17,262 bases of DNA from an uncultured Clostridia bacterium (lineage in GTDB: Bacteria; Bacillota; Clostridia; Christensenellales; Pumilibacteraceae), in the NCBI GenBank assembly GCA_947385185.1, contig CANDJX010000019.1, positions 1 through 17,262 on the forward strand, in the 5' to 3' direction. Below, in pieces: positions 11,626-17,262 of this stretch. The notes under the pieces were generated by a model that saw only the letters and a list, made by a program, of their open reading frames with translations, made no database searches and had not been told where the DNA came from. Numbering within the stretch: the first letter of the stretch is position 1; every line of letters starts with the position of its first letter. The translations under genes and the position numbers were made by a program.

Positions 11626-14082
11626 TTATTTTTTCCGGGTCAGATCGTCGTTGTAAATATATCCCGCCACAATGTCGAGCTTGCCTTTGAACAGCTGTTT
11701 GCCCGGCTGAGTACGGTTTTCTATTACTATATCTTCGGTCGAGAACGCGATCATATATCCGTCCTCCGCTTCCATAACGACCTTATACGGCTCTTTTACA
11801 TACGACGAGAACACAAGTCGGTCGCCGTTCTTGCTCTTGCCGAAATCGATGATCTTGACGCCTTTGCGGTACCGTCCCATGACGTCTATATCGGCGGCGA
11901 TGACGCGTTTGCCGAAGCCGCGGTTGGTAAGCATGGCTATTTCGCCGTCAGGAGTGATCTGCCCCACGAGTATGCAATAATCGTCGTCCGTGAGTTGTAT
12001 TCCCTTTACGCCCGCGGCGATCCTGCCCTGAAGCGGAATATCCGACATATCCGCATTCAGGCATATTCCGCCCGCGGTAACGAATATGAGCGAGCAGCCG
12101 GGCTGTTCGGGCTCTATGGCGATTATCTCGTCGCCGCCGTTTACTTTGCAGACCTGGAACGCCGACTTGACTACGCCGAATTCCGTCCATGCCGTCTTTT
12201 TGACCATACCCTGCCTGGTATAGAACAACAGATTACCTTTCGGGAGCGTTTCTTCGACGGGCAGGACGTACAGCGCCTTTTCGTTCTCCGCCGCGTCCTT
12301 GACGAGCTTTGAGAGCGGCTGACCGACGTCGCGCCATTTTCCGTCGGGAATCGAATCGACGTCCACCTTATAACAGTTGCCGAGGTTGGTAAAGCAATAC
12401 AGCCGATGTTCGGTATCCGTTTTGAGTATAGTCGAACATATTTCCTTTTTGGTCGAATTGTCCGTAAAGTCGCGGGTCGCCTGTCCGAAACTGCGTACCG
12501 ACATTTTTTTGATCTGACCGAGCGCGTTGAACGCCACGACTACGTCCTCGGTCGGCGCGCCCTGCGTGCGGTCGGTCACCGTGTACTGCTTCAGATCCGA
12601 AAGCATTTCCGACTTGCGCGCTTCCTTATACGTGCGCTTGATACCGTTAAGCTCCTGTTTGACCGTTTCCATCTGGAGTTTTTTGCTTCCGAGTATCGCC
12701 TGCAGTTTATCCACGAGCGCTTTGACTTCGCGGAGCTCCTGTTCGAGTTTGTACACTTCGAGATGAGTGAGTCGGGCAAGACGAAGATCGAGGATCGCCT
12801 GCGCCTGCACTTCGGAAAGCTCGAAACGCTTACGGAGTTTGTCCTTCGCGTCGGACGTGGACGAGCTGTTTTTGATAATCTTTACGACCTCGTCGATATT
12901 CTGCACCGCGATCACGAGACCTTCGAGTATGTGCATACGCTTTTTCGCGGCTTCGAGATCGAATTTCGTGCGGCGAATGATGACGTCGCGCTGATAATCT
13001 ACGTAGTATGCGATTATGTCGAGCAATCCCATCTGCTGAGGCTTGCCGTTCGCGATCGCAACCATATTTATGCCGAAGCTCGTGGAAAGGCTCGTGCCTT
13101 TATAGAGCATTTCGAGTATAGCTTTTACGTCGCCGTCCTTTTTGACTTTGATGACGGCGCGCATTCCGTTTCTGTCCGATTCGTCCGTGATGTCCTGTAT
13201 GAACATCAGAGGTCCTTTCTTGTCCTCTTTTAGTTTGAGCACGCTCTCGAGAAGCGCGGCTTTATTCACCTGATAAGGAAGCTCGTCGATAACGATGAGT
13301 TTTTTGTTCGCGTCCTCCTCGATGTGCATTTTCGCGCGGATAATAATCTTACCCTTGCCCGTTTCGTACGCTTTGACGAGTTCCTCCCCGCCGATCACGT
13401 AACCGCCGCTCGGAAAGTCGGGTCCTTTAATTATGCGCATCATGTCCTTGAGTCTGATACGCGGGTTGTCTATATACGCGCACACGCCGTCTATAGTTTC
13501 GGCAAGGTTATGCGGCGGGATATTCGTAGCAAGCCCGACGGCGATACCGCTCGCGCCGTTGACAAGCAGGTTCGGGAAACGCCCGGGAAGCATATCAGGT
13601 TCTTTTAGCGTGTCGTCGAAGTTACAGCTCCAACGCACGGTATCCTTATCGAGATCGCGGAGAAGTTCGAGCGCAAGCGGAGCCATGCGCGCTTCGGTGT
13701 ATCGCATCGCCGCCGCCCCGTCGCCGTCTATCGAGCCGAAATTGCCCTGACCGTCCACGAGCGGACAGTTCATATTGAAAGGCTGAGCCAGACGCACGAG
13801 CGCGCCGTAGACCGACGAATCGCCGTGCGGGTGATATTTGCCGAGGCAGTCGCCGACAATTCTCGCGCATTTGCGGTACGGCGTGTCGGGACGTATGCCC
13901 AGCTCGTTCATCGTATAAAGGATACGGCGCTGAACGGGCTTCAGACCGTCCTCCACTCTCGGAAGCGCGCGGTCGAGTATGACGTATTCCGAATACGGCA
14001 GCATGGATTCGGACATCACGTCCTCCATGCTCTTTACAAGAACTCTGTCGTTTTCGTTGTTTTCGGGTATGATCTCTGCCAT
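11626..14082 (-). CDS. parC: Type IIA topoisomerase subunit A (ParC/GyrA family, no GyrA box)
   Basis: An 818-residue DNA-cleaving subunit of a type IIA topoisomerase. The breakage-reunion domain shows SEYVILDRALPRVEDGLKPVQRRILY (31-56), GKYHPHGDSSVYG (81-93), FGSIDGDGAAAMRYTEARM with the catalytic Tyr128 after Arg127, then the coiled-coil gate (about 370-490) and a C-terminal beta-pinwheel domain. The QRRGGRG-type GyrA box needed for negative supercoiling is not visible; the first blade reads GQIKKMSVRSFGQATRDFTD. This favours a topoisomerase IV-like relaxing or decatenating enzyme over gyrase, though I cannot exclude a divergent gyrase. Position 93, equivalent to Asp87 of E. coli GyrA, is Gly. 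The gene starts 9 nt after parE, with GGGGGCG as ribosome binding site. Subunit A/B pairing is certain. Confidence 0.93.
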   Translation of the reverse strand: MAEIIPENNENDRVLVKSMEDVMSESMLPYSEYVILDRALPRVEDGLKPVQRRILYTMNELGIRPDTPYRKCARIVGDCLGKYHPHGDSSVYGALVRLAQPFNMNCPLVDGQGNFGSIDGDGAAAMRYTEARMAPLALELLRDLDKDTVRWSCNFDDTLKEPDMLPGRFPNLLVNGASGIAVGLATNIPPHNLAETIDGVCAYIDNPRIRLKDMMRIIKGPDFPSGGYVIGGEELVKAYETGKGKIIIRAKMHIEEDANKKLIVIDELPYQVNKAALLESVLKLKEDKKGPLMFIQDITDESDRNGMRAVIKVKKDGDVKAILEMLYKGTSLSTSFGINMVAIANGKPQQMGLLDIIAYYVDYQRDVIIRRTKFDLEAAKKRMHILEGLVIAVQNIDEVVKIIKNSSSTSDAKDKLRKRFELSEVQAQAILDLRLARLTHLEVYKLEQELREVKALVDKLQAILGSKKLQMETVKQELNGIKRTYKEARKSEMLSDLKQYTVTDRTQGAPTEDVVVAFNALGQIKKMSVRSFGQATRDFTDNSTKKEICSTILKTDTEHRLYCFTNLGNCYKVDVDSIPDGKWRDVGQPLSKLVKDAAENEKALYVLPVEETLPKGNLLFYTRQGMVKKTAWTEFGVVKSAFQVCKVNGGDEIIAIEPEQPGCSLIFVTAGGICLNADMSDIPLQGRIAAGVKGIQLTDDDYCILVGQITPDGEIAMLTNRGFGKRVIAADIDVMGRYRKGVKIIDFGKSKNGDRLVFSSYVKEPYKVVMEAEDGYMIAFSTEDIVIENRTQPGKQLFKGKLDIVAGYIYNDDLTRKK

Positions 14083-14091
14083 AACGCCCCC

Positions 14092-16047
14092 TTATCTTTC
14101 GGTCTTGGCAAACTCGTCGATCTTGTTGAAGTTTGCGTTTTCGATGATGTACTGTTTTCTGAGGTCTACAGAATCGCCCATCCATACGGTCACGAGCTGT
14201 TCGGCTTCCGCCACGTCCTCGAGCGTCACGCGCATGAGCGTGCGGCGCGCGGGATCGAGCGTCGTTTCCCACAGCTGTTCGGCGTTCATTTCGCCCAGAC
14301 CTTTATACCGCTGTACGGTATAACCGCGACCCATGCGATCCTTTGCCGCGTCGAGAAGATCGTCGTTGTAGACGTATTCGACCTTGTCTTTTTTCGCGAC
14401 CTTATAAAGCGGCGGCATTCCTATATAAAGATGTCCGTCGGTTATGAGCTGCTTCATATATCTGAAGAAGAAGGTCATCAGTATCGCGCGGATATGTCCG
14501 CCGTCCTGATCCGCATCCGAAAGTATCACCACTTTGTGATAATTAAGGTTGTCGAGGTTGAAGTCCTCGCCTATCCCCGCGCCGAGCGCGGATATTATGG
14601 TGCGGATCTCCTCGTTCTGCAAGACCTGATCTATGCGCTTTTTCTCGGCGTTGAGCGGTTTGCCGCGGAGCGGGAGTATCGCCTGAAAACTGCGGTCGCG
14701 CGCCTGCTTACACGTGCCGCCTGCCGAATCGCCCTCGACGATATACAGCTCGTTGCGCTCGGGTTTTTTGCCCGAACACGACGCGAGCTTGCCGACGAGA
14801 TTGAAGTTATCCGCCTGGTTCTTGAGCCGCGCCTGTTCCTTGCCCTTTCTCGCCGCTTCGCGCTCGCGCATGGCGCTCATCGCTTTTTTGAGTATTATAT
14901 CGAGCGTGTCCGCGTGGGACGACAGATATTCGCCGAGCTTTTCGGCTACGAGGTTTTCCATAGCCGGACGGACGAACGGATTGCCGAGCTTGGTCTTGGT
15001 CTGACCCTCGAACTGCACGTTCTGCATTTTGATCGAAAGCACTGCGGTCAGTCCGACGCGGAAATCGTCGCCGAGAAGATTCTCGTCCTTTTCCTTGAGC
15101 ACTCCGGTCTTGCGCGCAAAGTCGTTGAGCACTTTGGTGAGCGCCGCCTTGAATCCCGTTTCGTGCATACCGCCTTCGGGCGTCGGAATGTTGTTGACGT
15201 ATGAGAAAATACTCTCGTTATACGTATCGGTATACTGAAGCGCGAGTTTCATATACACTTTGTCGCGCTCCCCGTCCAGATATATAGGATCGGGAAAAAG
15301 CGGATTTTTGGTTTCGTTTATATACCGCACGAAATCGGATATGCCGCCGTTGTAGCAGTATTCGCGCTTGAGCGGAATGTCGTTCACAGTCACGCGTTCG
15401 TCGATGAGTATGATATGAACGCCGTCGTTCAGGAACGCCAGCTCCTTGAGTTTTTTCGAAATGGTATCGAGATTGAAATTGACCGTGTCGAAAATGAGCT
15501 TGTCGGGCATGAAGCGCACGTACGTGCCGTGCTTGTCCGTCTTTTCCCCCGTTTCGGTCAGATGCGTCTTGATGCACCCGCCGTGCACCTTGCCGTCCTC
15601 GCCTACACGCGATTCGAACTCGGCGCGATATACTTTCTTATTCTTATAAACCTCGACGGTCGTCCAGGTCGAAAGCGCGTTCGTGACCGACGCGCCCACG
15701 CCGTGCAGTCCGCCCGAATACTGATAGTTGCCGTTGTCGAACTTGCCGCCCGCATGGAGCTTGGTAAACACGACCTCGACGCCGCTTATGCCCATGGTCG
15801 GGTGAATGTCCACGGGAATGCCGCGTCCGTTATCCTCGACGCTCGCGCTTCCGTCGGAATGAACGGTAACCGTGATCGTATCGCCGAAACCGTTCGACAC
15901 CTCGTCCATGGAATTGTCGACGATCTCCCAAAGGACGTGATGAAGCCCTTTGACGCCCGTCGAACCTATGTACATACCCGGACGCAGACGCACCGCGTCC
16001 AGTCCCTCGAGCACTTGTATATCCTGTGCCTTGTAATCTTTAGACAA
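14092..16047 (-). CDS. parE: Type IIA topoisomerase subunit B (ParE/GyrB family)
   Basis: A 651-residue ATPase subunit. The GHKL domain has EIVDNSMDE (41-49, Asn45 as Mg ligand), EDNGRGIP (71-78) and GGLHGVGAS (112-120). The transducer carries NNIPTPEGGMHETGF (285-299) and the QTKTKLGNP lysine loop (349-357). The Toprim domain has EGDSAGGT (438-445), ILPLRGKPLNAEK and DADQDGGHIR (511-520); YKGLGEMN is at 581-588. Usual gyrase forms are GGSAKQGRD and DADVDGAHIR, so the differences here mark a divergent paralogue. The start is TTG 16047, supported by GGAGG 9 nt upstream and by the conserved beginning YKAQDIQVLEGLDAVRLRPGMYIG. It is first in a two-gene operon with parC. The gyrase versus topoisomerase IV choice rests mainly on parC. 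Confidence 0.93.
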   Translation of the reverse strand: MSKDYKAQDIQVLEGLDAVRLRPGMYIGSTGVKGLHHVLWEIVDNSMDEVSNGFGDTITVTVHSDGSASVEDNGRGIPVDIHPTMGISGVEVVFTKLHAGGKFDNGNYQYSGGLHGVGASVTNALSTWTTVEVYKNKKVYRAEFESRVGEDGKVHGGCIKTHLTETGEKTDKHGTYVRFMPDKLIFDTVNFNLDTISKKLKELAFLNDGVHIILIDERVTVNDIPLKREYCYNGGISDFVRYINETKNPLFPDPIYLDGERDKVYMKLALQYTDTYNESIFSYVNNIPTPEGGMHETGFKAALTKVLNDFARKTGVLKEKDENLLGDDFRVGLTAVLSIKMQNVQFEGQTKTKLGNPFVRPAMENLVAEKLGEYLSSHADTLDIILKKAMSAMREREAARKGKEQARLKNQADNFNLVGKLASCSGKKPERNELYIVEGDSAGGTCKQARDRSFQAILPLRGKPLNAEKKRIDQVLQNEEIRTIISALGAGIGEDFNLDNLNYHKVVILSDADQDGGHIRAILMTFFFRYMKQLITDGHLYIGMPPLYKVAKKDKVEYVYNDDLLDAAKDRMGRGYTVQRYKGLGEMNAEQLWETTLDPARRTLMRVTLEDVAEAEQLVTVWMGDSVDLRKQYIIENANFNKIDEFAKTER

Positions 16048-16078
16048 AATCTTTTTCCTCCGAACCGAAGTTATCTAA

Positions 16079-16107
16079 AGTATAGCACATATTTTTATTT
16101 ATTACAA
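16079..16107 (-). promoter_or_regulatory. Promoter of the parE-parC operon
   Basis: Minus strand TTGTAA (16107-16102), a 17-nt spacer and TATACT (16084-16079), with TG-C before the -10. The expected start near 16072 gives a leader of about 25 nt that contains the GGAGG site, in contrast to the leaderless units in this window. Confidence 0.7.
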
Positions 16108-16170
16108 TAGTTTTTATGCAAATTATTCGGCAAATTTTTGCGCTCTATTCATTCTCGCGCGCTCTAATCG

Positions 16171-16200
16171 AAAACTTATGCATAAATATTCATACATAAG
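16171..16200 (-). terminator. Hairpin with U-run downstream of the Cys-rich gene
   Basis: In minus-strand RNA, 16200-16188 pairs with 16187-16175; all irregular pairs are G-U in this orientation and become mismatches on the plus strand. Four U follow (16174-16171). It is A/T-rich, so a weak intrinsic terminator, 27 nt beyond the gene's TAA. Confidence 0.45.
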
Positions 16201-16226
16201 CATATTTATACATAAGGTGCGTATAA

Positions 16227-16412
16227 TTATTCATAAATTTTACGTATACTGGAAAAACGCGCTTCTCTCTTGCGCCAACAATCGCAACCGTCGCCGTTCG
16301 GAATAATGCGGTCGCGATATGAACAATAATAAATTCCGAGCTACCCGCAGTCAAGCGTATATTTTTTGTAAAGCGCTTTGCACGCCCCGCAATTTTCACA
16401 CTTGCGCGTCAT
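16227..16412 (-). pseudogene. Small Cys-rich (zinc-ribbon-like) protein interrupted by one in-frame TAG
   Basis: From ATG 16412 the frame reads MTRKCENCGACKALYKKYTL, then DCG, then TAG at codon 24 (16343-16341), and continues in the same frame for 37 codons as LGIYYCSYRDRIIPNGDG, CDCWRKREARF and so on to TAA 16227. Both halves are coherent: CxxCxxC near the start, and YYC and CDCW after the stop. This fits one short metal-binding protein of a kind I recall in Clostridia, with conserved C..C, YC and C..W positions, although I cannot name the family. A good Shine-Dalgarno (GAGGAG) and a consensus promoter precede it, so it is expressed or was until recently. Interpretations: a one-base nonsense mutation, sequencing error, readthrough or a recoded TAG. 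It is divergent from the XRE gene and shares its control region. Confidence 0.65.
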
Positions 16413-16445
16413 CTTCTCTCCTCTGTTATATTAAGTAATGAAATT

Positions 16446-16475
16446 ATTATACATCTGCAAATTTGCAGATGTCAA
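16446..16475 (-). promoter_or_regulatory. Consensus promoter of the Cys-rich gene
   Basis: Minus strand TTGACA (16475-16470), an 18-nt spacer and TATAAT (16451-16446), both perfect consensus hexamers. The expected start near 16439 leaves a 27-nt leader with a GAGGAG site. The whole spacer lies inside a perfect palindrome. Confidence 0.85.
16451..16472. promoter_or_regulatory. 22-bp perfect palindrome, probable repressor operator 1
   Basis: Core CTGCAAATTTGCAG extended to 22 bp of perfect dyad symmetry. It spans the 3' half of the -35, the full spacer and the first base of the -10 of the Cys-rich gene's promoter, so a bound protein would exclude RNA polymerase. The most likely binder is the XRE protein encoded next door. 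Confidence 0.7.
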
Positions 16476-16482
16476 GAAATAT

Positions 16483-16496
16483 CTACAAATTTGTAG
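16483..16496. promoter_or_regulatory. 14-bp palindrome, probable repressor operator 2
   Basis: CTACAAATTTGTAG differs from the core of operator 1 by one symmetric base change; the centres are 28 bp apart. Its right part TTGTAG (16491-16496) could be the -35 of the XRE promoter, with TACATT (16514-16519) after 17 nt as the -10. This predicts autoregulation of the XRE gene. Confidence 0.6.
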
Positions 16497-16534
16497 TAAG
16501 ATGTGAACATAATTACATTCGAGAGGTCGAAAGC

Positions 16535-16756
16535 ATGATAAATTACGGCGAAGAACTCAAGTATCAAAGGACAAAAAGAAATAAGACCCTTTTGCAGGTA
16601 GAAAAAGACACCGGGATAAGTAATTCCAATTTAAGTCGGTGGGAATGCGGAAAAGTATTGCCGAACATAGATTTTTGCGTGACACTCGCAAACTATTACG
16701 GTATAAGTCTTGACGAACTCGTAGGCAGAGATTTCAATTTCAAAAGTAACGAATAA
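16535..16756 (+). CDS. Small XRE-family helix-turn-helix regulator 1
   Basis: A 73-residue protein made almost only of one Cro/C1-type HTH domain: INYGEELKYQRTKRNKTLLQ, VEKDTGISNSNLSRWECG (helices 2-3) and LANYYGISLDELVGRDF. The start ATG 16535 has GAGAGGT 7-8 nt upstream; longer upstream frames run through the operator and were rejected. There is no dimerisation or effector domain. It is divergent from the Cys-rich gene and the two palindromes between them are its likely sites. It is followed after 32 nt by a paralogue. No toxin, phage or conjugation gene is adjacent. Confidence 0.85.
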   Translation: MINYGEELKYQRTKRNKTLLQVEKDTGISNSNLSRWECGKVLPNIDFCVTLANYYGISLDELVGRDFNFKSNE

Positions 16757-16788
16757 GTAATTTACAATATTTTAAGATCAACTTTCAA

Positions 16789-16995
16789 ATGTACGGAACG
16801 GAAATAAAAAACACAAGAGAATCGCACGGACTCACGCAAAAAGAAGTCGAAAAAGCCACCGGAATACCGCAGGCTACTTTAAGTTGGATCGAAAGCGATA
16901 AAGGTATTGCAAATATCCGACAATGCGTGCTATTAGCCGATTTATACGGAATTTCCGTCGACGAGCTCATAGGAAGGGATTTCAAAAATAACTGA
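16789..16995 (+). CDS. Small XRE-family helix-turn-helix regulator 2
   Basis: A 68-residue single-domain Cro/C1-type HTH protein with YGTEIKNTRESHGLTQKEVE, KATGIPQATLSWIESDKG and LADLYGISVDELIGRDFKNN. It is clearly paralogous to the preceding gene: YGxE, VEKxTGI, NI..CV.LA..YGIS.DEL.GRDF are shared, while the recognition helix differs (QATLSWIE versus NSNLSRWE), suggesting a different DNA target. Its Shine-Dalgarno is weak; a TACAAT box at 16763-16768 might give a separate transcript, otherwise it is co-transcribed with regulator 1. Confidence 0.82.
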   Translation: MYGTEIKNTRESHGLTQKEVEKATGIPQATLSWIESDKGIANIRQCVLLADLYGISVDELIGRDFKNN

Positions 16996-17074
16996 GCGTT
17001 TCGCAAACACTGTTGCAAAAAAGTCAAAAACTGTCATTATATTGATATAAAAAACCCGTGCGAAACGGTGTGTT

Positions 17075-17262
17075 CGTCATTGCGAGGCATTGTTCCTCAC
17101 TCGTCATTGCGAGGCTATTGCCGAAGCAATCCAGACGATTCTCACTCGTCATTGCGAGGCATTGTTCCTCACTCGTCATTGCGAGGCTATTGCCGAAGCA
17201 ATCCAGGCTGTTTCTCATTTATTCTTCACTGGATTGCTTTGTCGCTTCGCTCCGCGCAATGA
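17075..17262. repeat. CGTCATTGCGAGG dispersed repeat: 72-bp tandem plus inverted arm, cut by the window end
   Basis: A 60-bp unit at 17075-17134 is repeated at 17147-17206 (72-bp period). Each unit contains CGTCATTGCGAGGC twice and ends in GAAGCAATCCAG. At 17229-17262 the inverse arm CTGGATTGCTTTG...CGCAATGA follows, making a large palindrome that reaches the last base of the window. Reading frames through this stretch (such as a minus frame encoding repeats of SLAMTSEEQCLAMT) are repeat artefacts. Confidence 0.85.

Noticed and set aside
11452..12312. Plus-strand open frame (286 codons) opposite the parC 3' end
   Set aside because: Starts inside the palindrome cluster and then runs antisense to parC; no recognisable domain.
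13825..15204. Plus-strand open frame (459 codons) opposite parC and parE
   Set aside because: Shadow of strongly conserved topoisomerase genes; composition (R, F, H, E excess) reflects the opposite strand.
16190..16399. 69-codon minus-strand frame overlapping the Cys-rich gene
   Set aside because: It lacks a Shine-Dalgarno and coherent protein features; the frame from ATG 16412 has promoter, Shine-Dalgarno and cysteine motifs.
16535..16995. Toxin-antitoxin module around the XRE genes
   Set aside because: No toxin-like partner was found; the linked genes are a second XRE and a Cys-rich protein, and the distances fit ordinary regulators.
17075..17262. CRISPR-like array from four CGTCATTGCGAGGC copies
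   Set aside because: Spacing alternates irregularly (27 and 45 bp), the intervening sequences are themselves repeated, an inverted arm is present and there are no cas genes.

Overview
The window looks like a chromosomal stretch from a member of the Firmicutes, probably class Clostridia. The grounds are the gene families: a CdaA-type diadenylate cyclase, a YclM-like aspartokinase with two ACT domains, the clostridial DUF1015 form, a DUF421/DUF4363 pair, a HolA delta subunit and small orphan XRE regulators. No rRNA, tRNA, CRISPR array, transposase or phage gene was found. Almost all genes lie on the minus strand. The exceptions are a DNA glycosylase at the left end and two small XRE regulators at the right end.

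Layout. Positions 1-963 hold the 5' part of tcdA (minus, running off the left edge) and a divergent deoxyinosine/uracil-DNA glycosylase. Positions 964-1740 are gene-free and packed with hairpin-bearing and palindromic repeats. Positions 1741-5300 form one minus-strand unit, cdaA > DUF1015 > lysC. Positions 5391-8410 form a second unit, holA > membrane protein > M28-family lipoprotein. Next come a PH-domain membrane protein with its own promoter and terminator (8519-9163) and the DUF421 > DUF4363 pair (9215-10391). Positions 10392-10994 carry two short back-to-back coding remnants, a 15-bp hairpin and a CRP/FNR-like palindrome. An ArsR-type regulator follows (10995-11354), then a block of short palindromes, then a ParE/ParC-like type IIA topoisomerase pair (11626-16047). 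The right end has a small cysteine-rich gene interrupted by one in-frame TAG (16227-16412, minus), a palindromic control region, two tandem XRE regulators, and CGTCATTGCGAGG-type repeats that continue past the window edge.

Three points deserve attention. (1) Five genes that begin transcription units (tcdA, the glycosylase, cdaA, holA, the PH gene) have a recognisable -10 box ending 6 or 7 nt before the ATG. That predicts leaderless mRNAs. Downstream genes in the same units mostly have G-rich Shine-Dalgarno sequences. (2) The cysteine-rich gene has a consensus TTGACA-18-TATAAT promoter whose spacer is filled by a 22-bp perfect palindrome, and a related palindrome precedes the divergent XRE gene. 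This predicts a shared XRE-controlled switch. The gene's frame continues through the TAG with coherent Cys-rich sequence, and none of the 16 complete reading frames annotated as genes here ends in TAG. (3) Several proteins deviate from family norms: CdaA has an extra N-terminal helix resembling the CdaR anchor, the M28 protein lacks the usual general-base Glu and an obvious last His ligand, ParC lacks a GyrA box and has Gly at the quinolone-contact acidic position, and the DUF421-DUF4363 junction carries a 92-bp-period tandem duplication of its translational-coupling segment.
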